Origin: Prorocentrum cordatum | Lineage: Eukaryota > Sar > Dinophyceae > Prorocentrales > Prorocentraceae | Assembly: GCA_963575745.1 (NCBI GenBank) | Contig: CAUYUJ010010484.1 | Span: 1 to 28,210, forward strand | Direction of reading: 5' to 3' | Length of the DNA: 28,210 nucleotides | Shown here: one piece after another, positions 17,370-25,790 of the stretch | Numbering within the stretch: position 1 is the stretch's first letter | Layout: every line of letters starts with the position of its first letter | Notes under the pieces: model-generated | Told to the model about the DNA's origin: nothing | The model's database searches: none | The model's input: the letters and a program-made list of their open reading frames with translations, nothing else | Translations under genes and position numbers: made by a program

Positions 17370-18412
17370 ATGGAGCCCCCCATGGGGCCACGAAGCGCTG
17401 TCCTGGGTGGGGGAGACGCATGCGAACACCCCCACTGGAGCCTTCGGTGGAGCTCCCTATGGGGCCACGAAACGCTGTCCTGGGTGGGGGAGACGCATGC
17501 GAACACCCCTATTGGGACCTTCGGTGGAGCTCCCCATGGGGCCACGAAGCGCTGTCCTGGGTGGGGGAGACGCATGCGAACACCCCTATTGGGACCTTCG
17601 GTGGAGCTCCCCATGGGGCCACGAAGCGTTGTCCTGGATGGGGGAGACGCATGCGAACACCCCTACTGGGACCTTAGGTGGAGCTCCCTATGGGGCCACG
17701 AAGCGCTGTCCTGGGTGGGGGAGACGCATGCGAACACCCCCACTTGGGCCTTCGGTGGAGCTCCCTATGGGGCCACGAAACGCTGTCCTGGGTGGGGGAG
17801 ACGCATGCGAACACCCTTATTGGGGCCTTCGGTGGAGCTCCCGATGGGGCCACGAATCGCTGTCCTGGGTGGGGGAGACGCATGCGAACACCCCTACTGG
17901 GACCTTCGGTGGAGCTCCCTATGGGGCCACGAAACGCTGTCCTGCGTGGGGGAGACGCATGCGAACACCCCTATTGGGACCTTCGGCGGAGCTCCCTACG
18001 GGGCCACGAAACAGTGTCCTGGGTGGGGGAGACGCATGCGAACACCCCCACTTGGGCCTTCGGTGGAGCTCCCTATGGGGCCACGAAGCGCTGTCCTGGG
18101 TGGGGGAGACGCATGCGAACACCCCCAGTGGGACCTTCGGTGGAGCTCCCTATGGGGCCACGAAACGCTGTCCTGGGTGGGGAGACGCATGCGAACACCC
18201 CTACTGGGACCTTCGGTGGAGCTCCCTATGTATGGGGCCACGAAACGCTGTCCTGCGTGGGGGAGACGCATGCGAACACCCCTGTTGGGACCTTCAGTGG
18301 AGCTCCCTATGGGGCCACGAAACGCTGTCCTGGGCGGGGGAGACGCATGCGAACGCCCCCAGTGGGACCTTCGGTGGAGCTCCCTATGGGGCCACGAAAC
18401 GTGTGAGGGGTG
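17370..18412 (+). repeat. 77-bp satellite, about 13.5 copies
   Basis: The CGAA of GGGGCCACGAA(A/G)CG recurs at 17391, 17468, 17545, 17622, 17699, 17776, 17853, 17930, 18007, 18084, 18161, 18241, 18318 and 18395. Every interval is 77 except one of 80, where one G is lost and TATG is duplicated. Each unit holds GGAGCTCC, CTGTCCTGGGTGGGGGAGAC and GCATGCGAACACCCC. Copies are highly alike; most variation falls in the six bases after AACACCCC, where four types recur (CACTTGG, CAGTGGG, TACTGGG, TATTGGG). Confidence 0.97.
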
Positions 18413-18504
18413 TGACGACATGGGCGGTGGGGACGAGGATGAAGACGATGATGAGGATGAGGATGTGGATGAGGATGATGCTGCAGATGATCATTCTGAC
18501 GGAA

Positions 18505-18552
18505 GAGAGAAGAGGAGGGGGAGGAGGGAGGAGGGGGAGGAGGAAGGAGGAG
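18505..18552 (+). repeat. Short GGA-rich tract after the satellite
   Basis: GGA, GAG and GAA units following an irregular GATGAGGATG-rich stretch (18435-18490). Confidence 0.7.
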
Positions 18553-18857
18553 AGGAACGCGGGGCACCGTCTCTTCAAAACGAGGACCCAACACCACAGG
18601 ATGGTTGGGAACAAACATTGATTTGTCCTTAGGTTTTTGAAGGAGTTTGACATGTGCTTCTTGCCTGCCTTCCGACGGCCCGAGACGGCCCAAGTGCCCC
18701 CAAAGATCGCCCAATAGGCCCACAACGGCCCCAAGAGGCCCCAAGACGGCCCAAGACGCCTCCAAGACGCTCAAGATGGCCTCCAAGACGGCGCAAGAGC
18801 CCTCCAAGACGTCTTCCAAGAAGGCCCGAAAGGGTCAAAATGGCATCCCGACGGCCA

Positions 18858-19130
18858 AGATGACCTTCAAGATGCCCACGTGTTCCCCGAAAGCTTTCCA
18901 AACCGATTCGGGGAACATATCCGATAGCTCGGCAGGTCTGGCCTCAACGTTCGGCCACATAGGCACTTCCAACAAGGCAGGGGGCGGCGGTGATTCGCCG
19001 TAGGCGTCTGAAAGATCCGCCGCCCCCTGTGGATTCATCACAGGGGTGCCTGGCGTGCTGGACTTCTTACGTTTTGGTCTTGGCTCCTTTCCAGAGCAAC
19101 TACCCCTGGGGCGTCGGCCTGTCCCGCCGG
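18858..19130 (+). repeat. Module B, copy 3
   Basis: Very similar to 15677-15952. The first hairpin stem is GTTCCCCGAA with TTCGGGGAAC (perfect 10 bp). The second is CCCCTGTG, loop GATTCAT, CACAGGGG (perfect 8 bp). It ends near CGGCCTGTCCCGCCGGGG. Confidence 0.8.
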
Positions 19131-20210
19131 GGTCCCTGGAGGATTGCCCGAACCTGGTTGCCAAGGATTGTTCTCTCCAGATGGCTCCAAGACGGCCCAC
19201 TATGGCCTCGAAGATGCATCCAAGACGGCTAAGATGGCCCCAAGATGCCTCCAAGACGAGCCAAGATGCACCCAAGACGGCCTAAAATGTCATCAAGATG
19301 GCCCCAGACCGCCCCAGAAGCCCGCAAGAGGCCTCCGACACGGCCCAAGACGCCTCCAAGACGTCCTCAAGGAGAGCCCGAGCCCGAAAAGGCCAAAATC
19401 ATCGGTTTTCAAGAAGTGTTTTAAGGATTTTGGCATTTGCGCCCTTTCGGTTTTCCGACAGCCCAAGACGCCCAAGAGGCCCCCAAGGTCGCCCCAAGAT
19501 CGCCCAAGAGGCCTCCAAGATGGCCCCATGACGGCCCAAGAGGCCACCAAGACGGCCCCCAAGAGGCCCCCAAGACGGCGGCCCAAGAGGCCCCCAGGAC
19601 GCCCAAGATGGCCTCCAAGACGGCCAAGATGGCCCAAGATGGCCTCCAAGATGCCTCCAAGACGGCCCAAGATGTACACAAGACGGCCTGAGATGGCCTC
19701 CAGATGGCCGAAGACGGCCCAAGAGGCCCCCGAGAAGCCTCCAAGACGGCCCAAGAGGCCTCCAAGAGGTCCTCCAGGAGGGCCCGAGGAGGCCAACATC
19801 AGTAATGTGCCTAAGGTGTTTGAACGATTTTGGTAGTTGCTTCGTCTCGGCATTCCGACGGCTCAAGACGGCGCAAGAGGCCCCCAAGATCGCGCAAGAT
19901 GCCTCCAAGATGGCCCCATGACGGCCCGAAAGGCTCTCAAGACAACCCTAAGAGGGCCCCAAAACAGCCAAAGAGGCCTCCAAGACGCCCAAGATGGCCT
20001 CTAAGAACTCCTGATATGCCCCAAGACGACCCAGACAGGCCCCCAAGACGGCTTCCGACGGCGTCTGACAAGCCAGGAACGCCCCAAGACGGCCAACAAG
20101 GCCCCCAAGAAGCGCCTAAAGGCCACCAAGAATCCCCCAAGAGGCCCCCAGGAAGCTCCTAGGAGGCCCCAAGAGTGCCCCAAGAGGCGCCCAAGATGCG
20201 CCCAAGAGGC

Positions 20211-20262
20211 GTCCTCCTCCTCCTCCTCCTCCTCCTCCTCCTCCTCCTCCTCCTCCTCCTTT
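20211..20262 (+). repeat. (TCC)n array
   Basis: About sixteen TCC triplets placed between the CAAGA repeat and module B copy 4. Confidence 0.9.
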
Positions 20263-20303
20263 GTTCTTCATCCTCCCCCTTCTCCTCTTCTTGCTCCCCC
20301 TAC

Positions 20304-20560
20304 TCGTTCCCCGAAGTCTTTCCAAACCGACTCGGGGAACAACTGGCCCGGTAGCTTGGCCAAGCTCTGGCCCAACTGTCGGCCACAGAGAGGCGCTTCC
20401 AAAGGGGCAGGGGGCGGCGGTGAGTCGCCGTATGCGTCTTCGATCCGCCGCCCCCTGTCGATTCATCGCAAGGCTGCCTGGCGTGCTAGACGATTGTGGT
20501 CTCGGTTTTCGTTTTTTTTCAACAGAGCTCCCCCTGGGGCTTCGGCCCGTCGCGCCAGCC
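20304..20560 (+). repeat. Module B, copy 4
   Basis: Shares TCTTTCCAAACCGACTCGGG, GGCCACAGAGAGGCGCTTCC, GGGGGCGGCGGTGAGTCG and CTTCGGCCCGTCGCGCC with the other copies. The first hairpin is kept (GTTCCCCGA with TCGGGGAAC, allowing a bulge); the second is weaker. Confidence 0.75.
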
Positions 20561-21056
20561 ACCCGGAAAGGAGCACAATTCCCAATTGGTTCGCTCAAGA
20601 TGGCCCACGATGGCCTCCAAGATGGCCACGTTGGCCCAAGATGGCCTCCAAGATGGTCCAAGATGGCTGCCAAGTCCGCCCAAGATGGTTCAAGACGGCC
20701 TCCAAGACGGCCCAAGAGAGTCCAAGAGGCCTCCAAGACGGCCCAAGACGACGCAAGAGGCCTCCAAGAGGTCCTCAAGGAGGGCCCGAAGAGGCCAACA
20801 TCTTCGATTTTCCTTTGGTGTTTGAAGGACTTTGAGACTCGCTTCTTCTCGGCATTCCGACTGCTCAAGACGGCCCAAGAGACCCCCAAGATCGCCCCAA
20901 GATCGCCCACGAGGTTTCCAAGATGGCCCCATGACGAGTCCACCAAGACAGCCCCCAGAGGGACCAAAGACGGGCCAAGAGGCCTCAAAGACGCCCATGA
21001 TGGCCTCTAAGAAGGCCCCGAAGCACCCCAAGAAGGCGCTTAGTCGGCCCAGACAG

Positions 21057-21420
21057 ATTCACGGATTGAGGACCACCCGTTTTCAAAATGTAGCTATCGC
21101 CATAGCGCCGCGCACATTCGCTTCAGACATTTGCGAGGGCTTCACGGATTGAAGGCAGTTCTATTTCAAAATGTGGCTCTCGCCATAGCGCCACGTAAAT
21201 TCGTTAAAGAATACAAGGGGTTCACGGATTCCCATGATCAGCGTACCAGAAATGGTGTTCTGGAAGGGTTCAGGATTATGATGGCGCAACATATGCGTTG
21301 ATTCGCAGTGTTGAGGTCCCGGGAACGGCGTTCTGGCACGACTCAAGATCGTCATGCCGCAACAGACAGGTTGATCCGTGTCGTTGGACTCCCGAGAACT
21401 ACGTTTTGGCATGCTTCCGT
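21057..21420 (+). repeat. Degenerate tandem repeat of two ~80-bp unit types
   Basis: TTCACGGATTGA...TTTTCAAAATGTAGCT.TCGCCATAGCGCC occurs twice (about 21057-21139 and 21140-21219). A second type follows at about 21220 and 21297 (GTTCTGG, GATTCA/CAAGAT.ATGATGGCGC-AACA), with a third partial start near 21375 (GTTGGACTCCCGAGAACTACG). Confidence 0.6.
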
Positions 21421-21498
21421 GTCTACAAACGGTTGTCTTCCAACGAGGCAGTTCCCTCAGTGGAACTGAACCCTTGTAGGGGCCTGTGAAGAGGGAGC

Positions 21499-21852
21499 TT
21501 GGAGAAGGGGTTTATTCCAACATCGTTGATGACTCTTGGGTTTACATTGGGCCTCCTCCTCTTCCAACTCATACTCCTCCTCCTCCTCGTGGCGTTCGCT
21601 CCCACTGCCTCACCTAGCCGAGTGGTGGCATTTCGTGGCTATCGCCACGCCTTGGCTGATGACTCGCGCAAGGTGGCGGTGGTGCTGCCAGAGTGGATCG
21701 AGCCCTTAATCAATCGGTTGGTGAAGCGCCGAGGTGTTCCCATTGACCCTGCGACTACTTCGACTGTCAAATGCCACGCTGCGGCACCAAACAAACACTG
21801 TACTCACGCGAAAAACACTCACAACACTCACAAAAGTGACGTCCAGGCGTAA
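21499..21852 (+). CDS. Small open reading frame with a hydrophobic N-terminal segment (doubtful)
   Basis: A 117-residue frame begins MEKGFIPTSLMTLGFTLGLL and has a Leu-rich hydrophobic stretch at about residues 14-33 that would suit a membrane or signal segment. Part of that stretch is encoded by a CTCCTC tract. The sequence just after it (GTGGCGTTCGCTCCCACTGC and CTCACCTAGCCGAG) recurs at 25465-25506 next to another TCC array. This points to a repeat rather than a gene. No family recognised. Confidence 0.15.
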   Translation: MEKGFIPTSLMTLGFTLGLLLFQLILLLLLVAFAPTASPSRVVAFRGYRHALADDSRKVAVVLPEWIEPLINRLVKRRGVPIDPATTSTVKCHAAAPNKHCTHAKNTHNTHKSDVQA

Positions 21853-22500
21853 ACGATCGTCTGCATATCGGTATACTCGATAATCTTCCGAAAACAATTA
21901 CGTAAGTCCGCGTTGCCCCGGCACTCACTGCTACCTGCCGGCTTTCCATCCAACTCGCTGGTAAATGTCACCTGCTCCTGACTTAAGCCACGATGCGGGG
22001 CACTGCGACCCGCTCTCTACGCCAATGCTGCGCGATGCCACACCTTCGCGCAGAATGCGCATTCGCTTGCCGGTAGCTCCAGGATCTGGCCAAGCGCTTG
22101 TTCCTCTCGATCTGGGCGCAGTCACGACGCACCAGGCACAGCGATACTGAACGACAGTTCCCCTGCAAATGGTTGATCAGGCTATCGCACATGCGCAGGC
22201 AAAGGGAAGGGAGGCGGAAGACGTCGAAGGCGGCCTAGGAGAACACAGGGGATGGAGGAGGATAGGGCCCTAGACAGCGTGACATTTTGTTGGGGATGCC
22301 ACCGTGCCAATGTTCCATTGGTTCGGCGGCGCCGAAGGACGATGACACAGAGGAGACGGAGGCTGCGGCCAGGATGCGGCCGCAAAAGAACGGCAAACTC
22401 GCGGTTTCAGGCGAAGCCGGCCGAGTCCGTCCGGCGCGAAGGCCTTCAAGGACGAGTGCTGAGGGTGCAGCTGTGGGGGAGGGCGGCTCCACCACGTCGT
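21853..22500. other. Sequence without a supported gene
   Basis: Mixed composition. I looked for tRNA-like folds near 21940-22100 (GCTACC...GGTAGC) and found none with proper arms. Minus- and plus-strand frames are short and unrecognised. Confidence 0.35.
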
Positions 22501-22501
22501 T

Positions 22502-22700
22502 CTGATATGGAACACCACGCGTGCTTTTGTATGGCTCTGGGTTGGCATGCAAGAGCGCTGATATGGAAAATCACGCGTGGTTATCATGACTGTTGGTTGT
22601 CATAAAAAGAGCGTGCGATGCTCCATGTCATCGCGCGGCTTTCCCTGACAGCCATGACCCACGTCATCCCACGGCTATTCTCTGACAGCCAATCGTCACG
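22502..22700 (+). repeat. 56-bp direct repeat followed by an inverted ~36-bp pair
   Basis: CTGATATGGAA.A.CACGCGTG begins units at 22502 and 22558, each ending AAGAGCG. They are followed at about 22624 and 22660 by two ~36-bp units containing GTCATC.C.CGGCTTT and CTGACAGCCA, which look like diverged inverted copies of the first pair. Confidence 0.55.
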
Positions 22701-22798
22701 AGCAGCGTTTCTTCTTTACGTCAACCACTGGTCATACAAGAAAACGTGTGACCGTATGCCGTGCAGCAACGCGCGAAGCGAGCAGCGCCGTCCCTCGC

Positions 22799-22918
22799 CA
22801 TCGCTCGGACGTCCATTCCCCGTGCATTGTTCGATGTCGTGCGTGTCCTTTACGCTAAATGATCAAAGATGCTCCTCGATGGTCCTCGCCGAGAAAAAAT
22901 GCACACGTCCGAGAGATG
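22799..22918 (+). mobile_element. 120-bp MITE-like element R2, copy 2
   Basis: Starts CATCGCTCGGACGT and ends ACGTCCGAGAGATG (one mismatch in the inverted ends). The core AAATGATCAAAGATGCTCCT and GATGGTCCTCGCCGA matches 4798-4922. No coding capacity. Confidence 0.75.
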
Positions 22919-23096
22919 CCAAGGTCCTCCTCGCGCGCTCGCGCGGCCGCCCTGCCCAGGCCGCGGGGCGCGGAGTGCGGCTGCCTCCGCGCCCCCGTCG
23001 GCGACCTGCCGTCACCGGCCTTGCGGCGACGCGACGCCAGAACGGCGGTCGGTGCCCGCGCGGCCGCGCGCGCGACCCCAGACCCTCGACGTCGCG

Positions 23097-23301
23097 ATGG
23101 CGTCACTGCCGCGGACCCCGGAGCCCTGGAGCGTCAATGCCGCGGGCCCTGATGACGCTCTCGAGCCCATCCCCAGGACGGGTGTTCACCTCGCGCTGTT
23201 TCCCGATGGCCCCACGGAGCGAGACACGGTCACATCCCACGGCGGAGCCACGAGGCGACCTCTTGGCAGAACCGATCCAAGGGTGCAATGCACGGCGAAA
23301 G
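23097..23301 (+). other. Possible exon ending at a GTATGT splice donor
   Basis: A plus-strand frame reads MASLPRTPEPWSVNAAGPDD and later VHLALFPDGPTERDTV, about 70% of codons ending in G or C. It reaches GCGAAAG|GTATGT, a good 5' splice site at about 23301. A minus-strand frame over the same bases is equally open with similar codon endings, so strand and coding status are undecided. No domain is certain; PRTGVHLALFPDG faintly resembles a kelch strand. Confidence 0.2.
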
Positions 23302-23879
23302 GTATGTCACACTCTGTGGCGCAGCTGGAGGGCACGCATGGCCCAACGCACCGCCGCCCGCCCGCGGGCGCGGGAGGAGGGAAGGGAAGGGAACGGAGGA
23401 GTGAGGGAGGAAGGAGAGAGGAGGGAGGAGGGCAGACAATGGACGGGCGGAGTGGAAAAGAGGGACGCGCGAGCCTGCATGCGGGTGAGGGTTGGGGAGG
23501 ACGCGAGGGGGTCGAGGGAAGAGGGACGAGACACAAACGATGAGAAGGAGAATGACGACGAGGAACATGGACGACCGCGATGAGCCCAAAGCCCCATCCG
23601 CTGTCACGGCGGCCGCTGCCTCAAGCGCGAGGTACTCTCAGGGCGACCTCGAAACCCACGGACTACGCATGCTTGCCATCAGGGCGGGCGGCGACGCCCG
23701 CGCGCGAGGCGCCGACGTGACCATCTCGGCCAAACCCTGCCCCAGCCCGCGCATCGCTGCAGCAGAGGTCGCCACAGCGAGCTGCGCTGAAATCAAGGGG
23801 CTCAGCGCTCCGAACGGTCAAAACCGCAGGGCTGCATGTCCATGAGCAGTTCCCATACTGACTACCTACCAGACCACCC
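23302..23879. other. Sequence without a supported gene
   Basis: An A/G-rich stretch (23360-23590) is followed by a plus-strand frame ending near 23845 that includes DLETHGLRMLAIRAGGDARA. No family recognised; it could be an exon but I cannot defend it. Confidence 0.25.
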
Positions 23880-24612
23880 CAAACCAGACCGAAGACCCGA
23901 ACTTTGGGGTGGGGGGGGGTACAGGTTCCATGTCTTCTCCCCATGTCCCCCGGCCCCCCCCCCACACTGGAAACGGAGGGCAACTTGAGGCCTTCGGGTT
24001 GAGTTGGGGTGGGTTGGTGGGTGGTGAGAAGCACATCCTAAGCGCCGTGACAACGTGCTCGCACCCACCACCGCCATGGCAGCTGAGGCCACAACCGCGG
24101 CACGGGCCACCGCGGAGGAGGAGGAGGAGGAGGAGGAGGAGGAGGAGGAGTAGGAGGAGGAGGAGGAGGAGGGGAGGGGGAGGAGAGGCGGGGGAGGGGG
24201 AGGCGGGGGCGGGGAGGGGGAGGGGGAGGGGAGGAGGAGGAGGAGGAGGAGGAGGAGGAGGCAGGAGGAGGAGGAGGAGGAGGAGGAGGAGGCAGGAGGA
24301 GGAGGAGGAGGAAGGAGGAGGAGGAGGAGGAGGGACCCCAGAGGCGTGCGCCGGGGCACAGGCGCCGATGGGGCGATGCCCAGAGGCGCCCTCGCCGCAG
24401 GACGGGCCCCTCCCCACGCGCACCGCGTCCAGCTGCGGCGGGCTCTGGCCTTTCTGGCGACCTGCCAGAAGACCCCAAGCACACCCGACGACCCGAAAGT
24501 CGGGTTGGGGGGGGGGGGTACGGGCTCCAGACGTGCTTCTTCGATGCTCCCCGACCCCCACCCCCCCACTGGGAGCGGAGGGCGAGCTGGGGCCTTCGGG
24601 TTGGGTTAGTGC
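23880..24612 (+). repeat. Direct repeats R9 flanking a GGA array
   Basis: Two copies of a ~140-bp sequence lie at about 23880-24030 and 24480-24612. Each has ACCCGAA, a long G-run followed by TAC(A/G)GG(T/C)TCCA, a C-run, ACTGG.A.CGGAGGGC and GGCCTTCGGGTTG. Between them is a GGA array (24112-24335) and a short GC-rich block. Confidence 0.75.
24112..24335 (+). repeat. (GGA)n array with GGC and GGGG variants
   Basis: Long purine tract lying between direct R9 copies. Frames across it are low-complexity only. Confidence 0.9.
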
Positions 24613-24808
24613 GGGACGGAAACAAGACCACAGCCACTGCTTCTTGTTTGCGCCGCCTTCCAGCCGGCCGAAAAAGAAGCAGTGGTTGTGGTTATTTTCC
24701 TCATGCCAAGCTTAACGAAAATGACCACAACCACTGCTTTGTTTCTGCTGGCTGGAAGGCGGCAACAAAAGAAAAGCAGTGGCTGTGGTCGTTTTCACGT
24801 CCCGTAGT
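24607..24808. mobile_element. Four-fold palindromic MITE-like element with TAGT duplication
   Basis: The element (about 24611-24804) has outer ends CGGGACG and CGTCCCG, with TAGT directly outside both ends (24607-24610 and 24805-24808). The two halves are inverted copies centred on AAGCTT near 24708. Each half is itself a hairpin made of ACCACA(A/G)CCACTGCTT and its complement around CGCCGCCTTCCAGCC. So one motif occurs four times in alternating orientation. No coding capacity. Confidence 0.8.
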
Positions 24809-25195
24809 TAGGGTGGCTTGGCGGGTGGCGACTTCCTGCCCCTCCAGTTTCACGAGCCTCAGCGCCTGCAGATCAAGGGGCGCCGAGGCGCCGCCCGCCT
24901 CGCCGACGGCACCCTCGCCCTGTGGCGTCGGGCTCCTCGGCGCCAGCGGCATCGAAGAACCTCACCGTTCTGCCTTGCCGAACTGCGCCTCTCGCTCGGG
25001 CCCCGTCCAGCCACCAGCCACGGCCAGCGGCGGAGAAGTCAGCCCCGCAGACCCCTCCGTCGGCGCCGACATCGCCACGTGGATCTGCAGCGTCGGTCCT
25101 CGAATACTCGAGAAAGCCACAGCGCAGCACGTGCACCGAGCGCATGCGAGCGCCATCTCGGCAACGGCTACACTGGAACGGTCCCGTTCTGGACG
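24809..25195 (-). other. Possible minus-strand exon region
   Basis: From about 25090 to 24960 a minus frame reads LQIHVAMSAPTEGSAGLTSP and about 80% of codons end in G or C. It ends at CGGTGAGG, which could be a 5' splice site (CG|GTGAGG) instead of the in-frame TGA. A second minus frame from 24952 (MPLAPRSPTPQGEGAVGEAG) also has almost all codons ending in G or C, up to the edge of the palindromic element. I do not recognise the product. Confidence 0.25.
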
Positions 25196-25202
25196 GGTAC
25201 GG

Positions 25203-25460
25203 CGGAGGAGGAGAGGAGGAGGAGGAGGAGGAGGAGGAGGAGAGGAGAGGAGGAGGAGGGGGAAGGAGGAGGGGAGAACGAGGGGGAGGCATGCCTCCTC
25301 CTCCTCCTCATCCCCCCTCCTCCTCCTCTCCTCATCCTCTCCTCCTCCCCTCCTCTCCTTGCTACTCCTTCGTCCTCCTGCTCTCCCTCGTCCTCCAAAT
25401 CCTCCTCCTCCTCCTCCTCCTCCTCCTCCTCCTCCTCCTGCTCCTCCTCCTCCTTTTCCT
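25203..25460. repeat. GGA block followed by inverted TCC block
   Basis: GGA triplets (25203-25288) meet TCC triplets (from 25295) at the palindrome GGAGGCATGCCTCC, so the two blocks can fold on each other around GCATGC. Further TCC runs follow at about 25320-25360 and 25399-25460. Confidence 0.85.
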
Positions 25461-25462
25461 GC

Positions 25463-25563
25463 TCCTCGTGGCGTGCGGTCCCACTGCCTCACCTAACCGA
25501 GAGGTGGCGATCCTCCTCCTCCTCCTCCTCCTCCTCCTCCTCCTCCTCCTCCTCCTCCTCCTC
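25463..25563 (+). repeat. Shared CTCCTCGTGGCG segment and (TCC)n array
   Basis: CTCCTCGTGGCGTGCGGTCC and CACTGCCTCACCTAACCGAG match 21583-21625. A pure TCC array follows at 25511-25563. This may mark another TCC-bearing repeat family. Confidence 0.65.
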
Positions 25564-25790
25564 GGTTGCCTCCGTGGCGGCCGGAGGAGAAGGAGTCCGG
25601 AGAGGCCCCCGGCCCCCGAAGCCGCCCCTGGCGGCCTGCGCGCGAAGGGGGCGCCCTCGTCGCGCGTCCTGTGGGGGGGAGCAGGGAGGCCACCGAGGCC
25701 GCCACGGACCTCGCTGGCGGCGCGCACAGGCACCGATGGGGGGCAGGGGTCACTCTGACGTGTAGCCGGCTCGGAGCTCCCACTCGAGCA
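25564..25790. other. GC-rich block, coding status unresolved
   Basis: All three plus frames are open for about 180 bases. One with mostly G/C-ending codons reads REGGALVARPVGGSREATEA. No family recognised. Confidence 0.2.

Larger units (their letters stand above)
17082..18632 (+). other. 516-codon open frame across the 77-bp satellite (probably not a gene)
   Basis: One frame is open from before the satellite to after it. It begins MSLRANQSTYINVDAPPEDR, passes through repeated segments such as GDACEHPYWDLRWSS, and ends in an acidic Asp/Glu-rich tail (18421-18550) before a stop at 18630-18632. The other two plus frames are also open across nearly all of the array, so openness here is a property of the repeat, not evidence of selection. 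One base change (CTTCGG to CTTAGG near 17675) makes the only stop inside the array. I would not call it a gene without transcript evidence. Confidence 0.15.
18612..21056 (+). repeat. CAAGA-xGGCC degenerate short repeat, domain 2
   Basis: Same short repeat as 14380-16880. In 19460-19680, eighteen successive CAAGA spacings as I counted them average about 10.9 bases. It contains the ~100-bp module (ATTTGCCTTAGGTTTTTGAAG-like start, TTTGACAT, TTCTTC, CATTCCGACGGC) at about 18605, 19370, 19785 and 20780. Two copies of module B and one (TCC)n array lie within. No real protein is supported; long frames on both strands are repeat artefacts. Confidence 0.85.

Noticed and set aside
17370-18412. CRISPR array
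   Set aside because: Repeats are contiguous 77-bp units without unique spacers, and the context is eukaryotic.
18307-20988. Trp/Leu/Gly-rich minus-strand proteins
   Set aside because: They are the minus-strand reading of the CAAGA repeat and exist in several frames at once.
14380-21056. CCAAGATGGC units as YY1-type binding sites
   Set aside because: The match to that animal motif is a by-product of the short repeat, and nothing indicates an animal genome.
21940-22110. tRNA-like fold
   Set aside because: A GCTACC/GGTAGC pairing exists but no anticodon, D or T arm of proper size was found.
22618-23583. 321-codon plus-strand frame
   Set aside because: It runs through a MITE and an A/G-rich tract, with no domain; openness is due to GC content.
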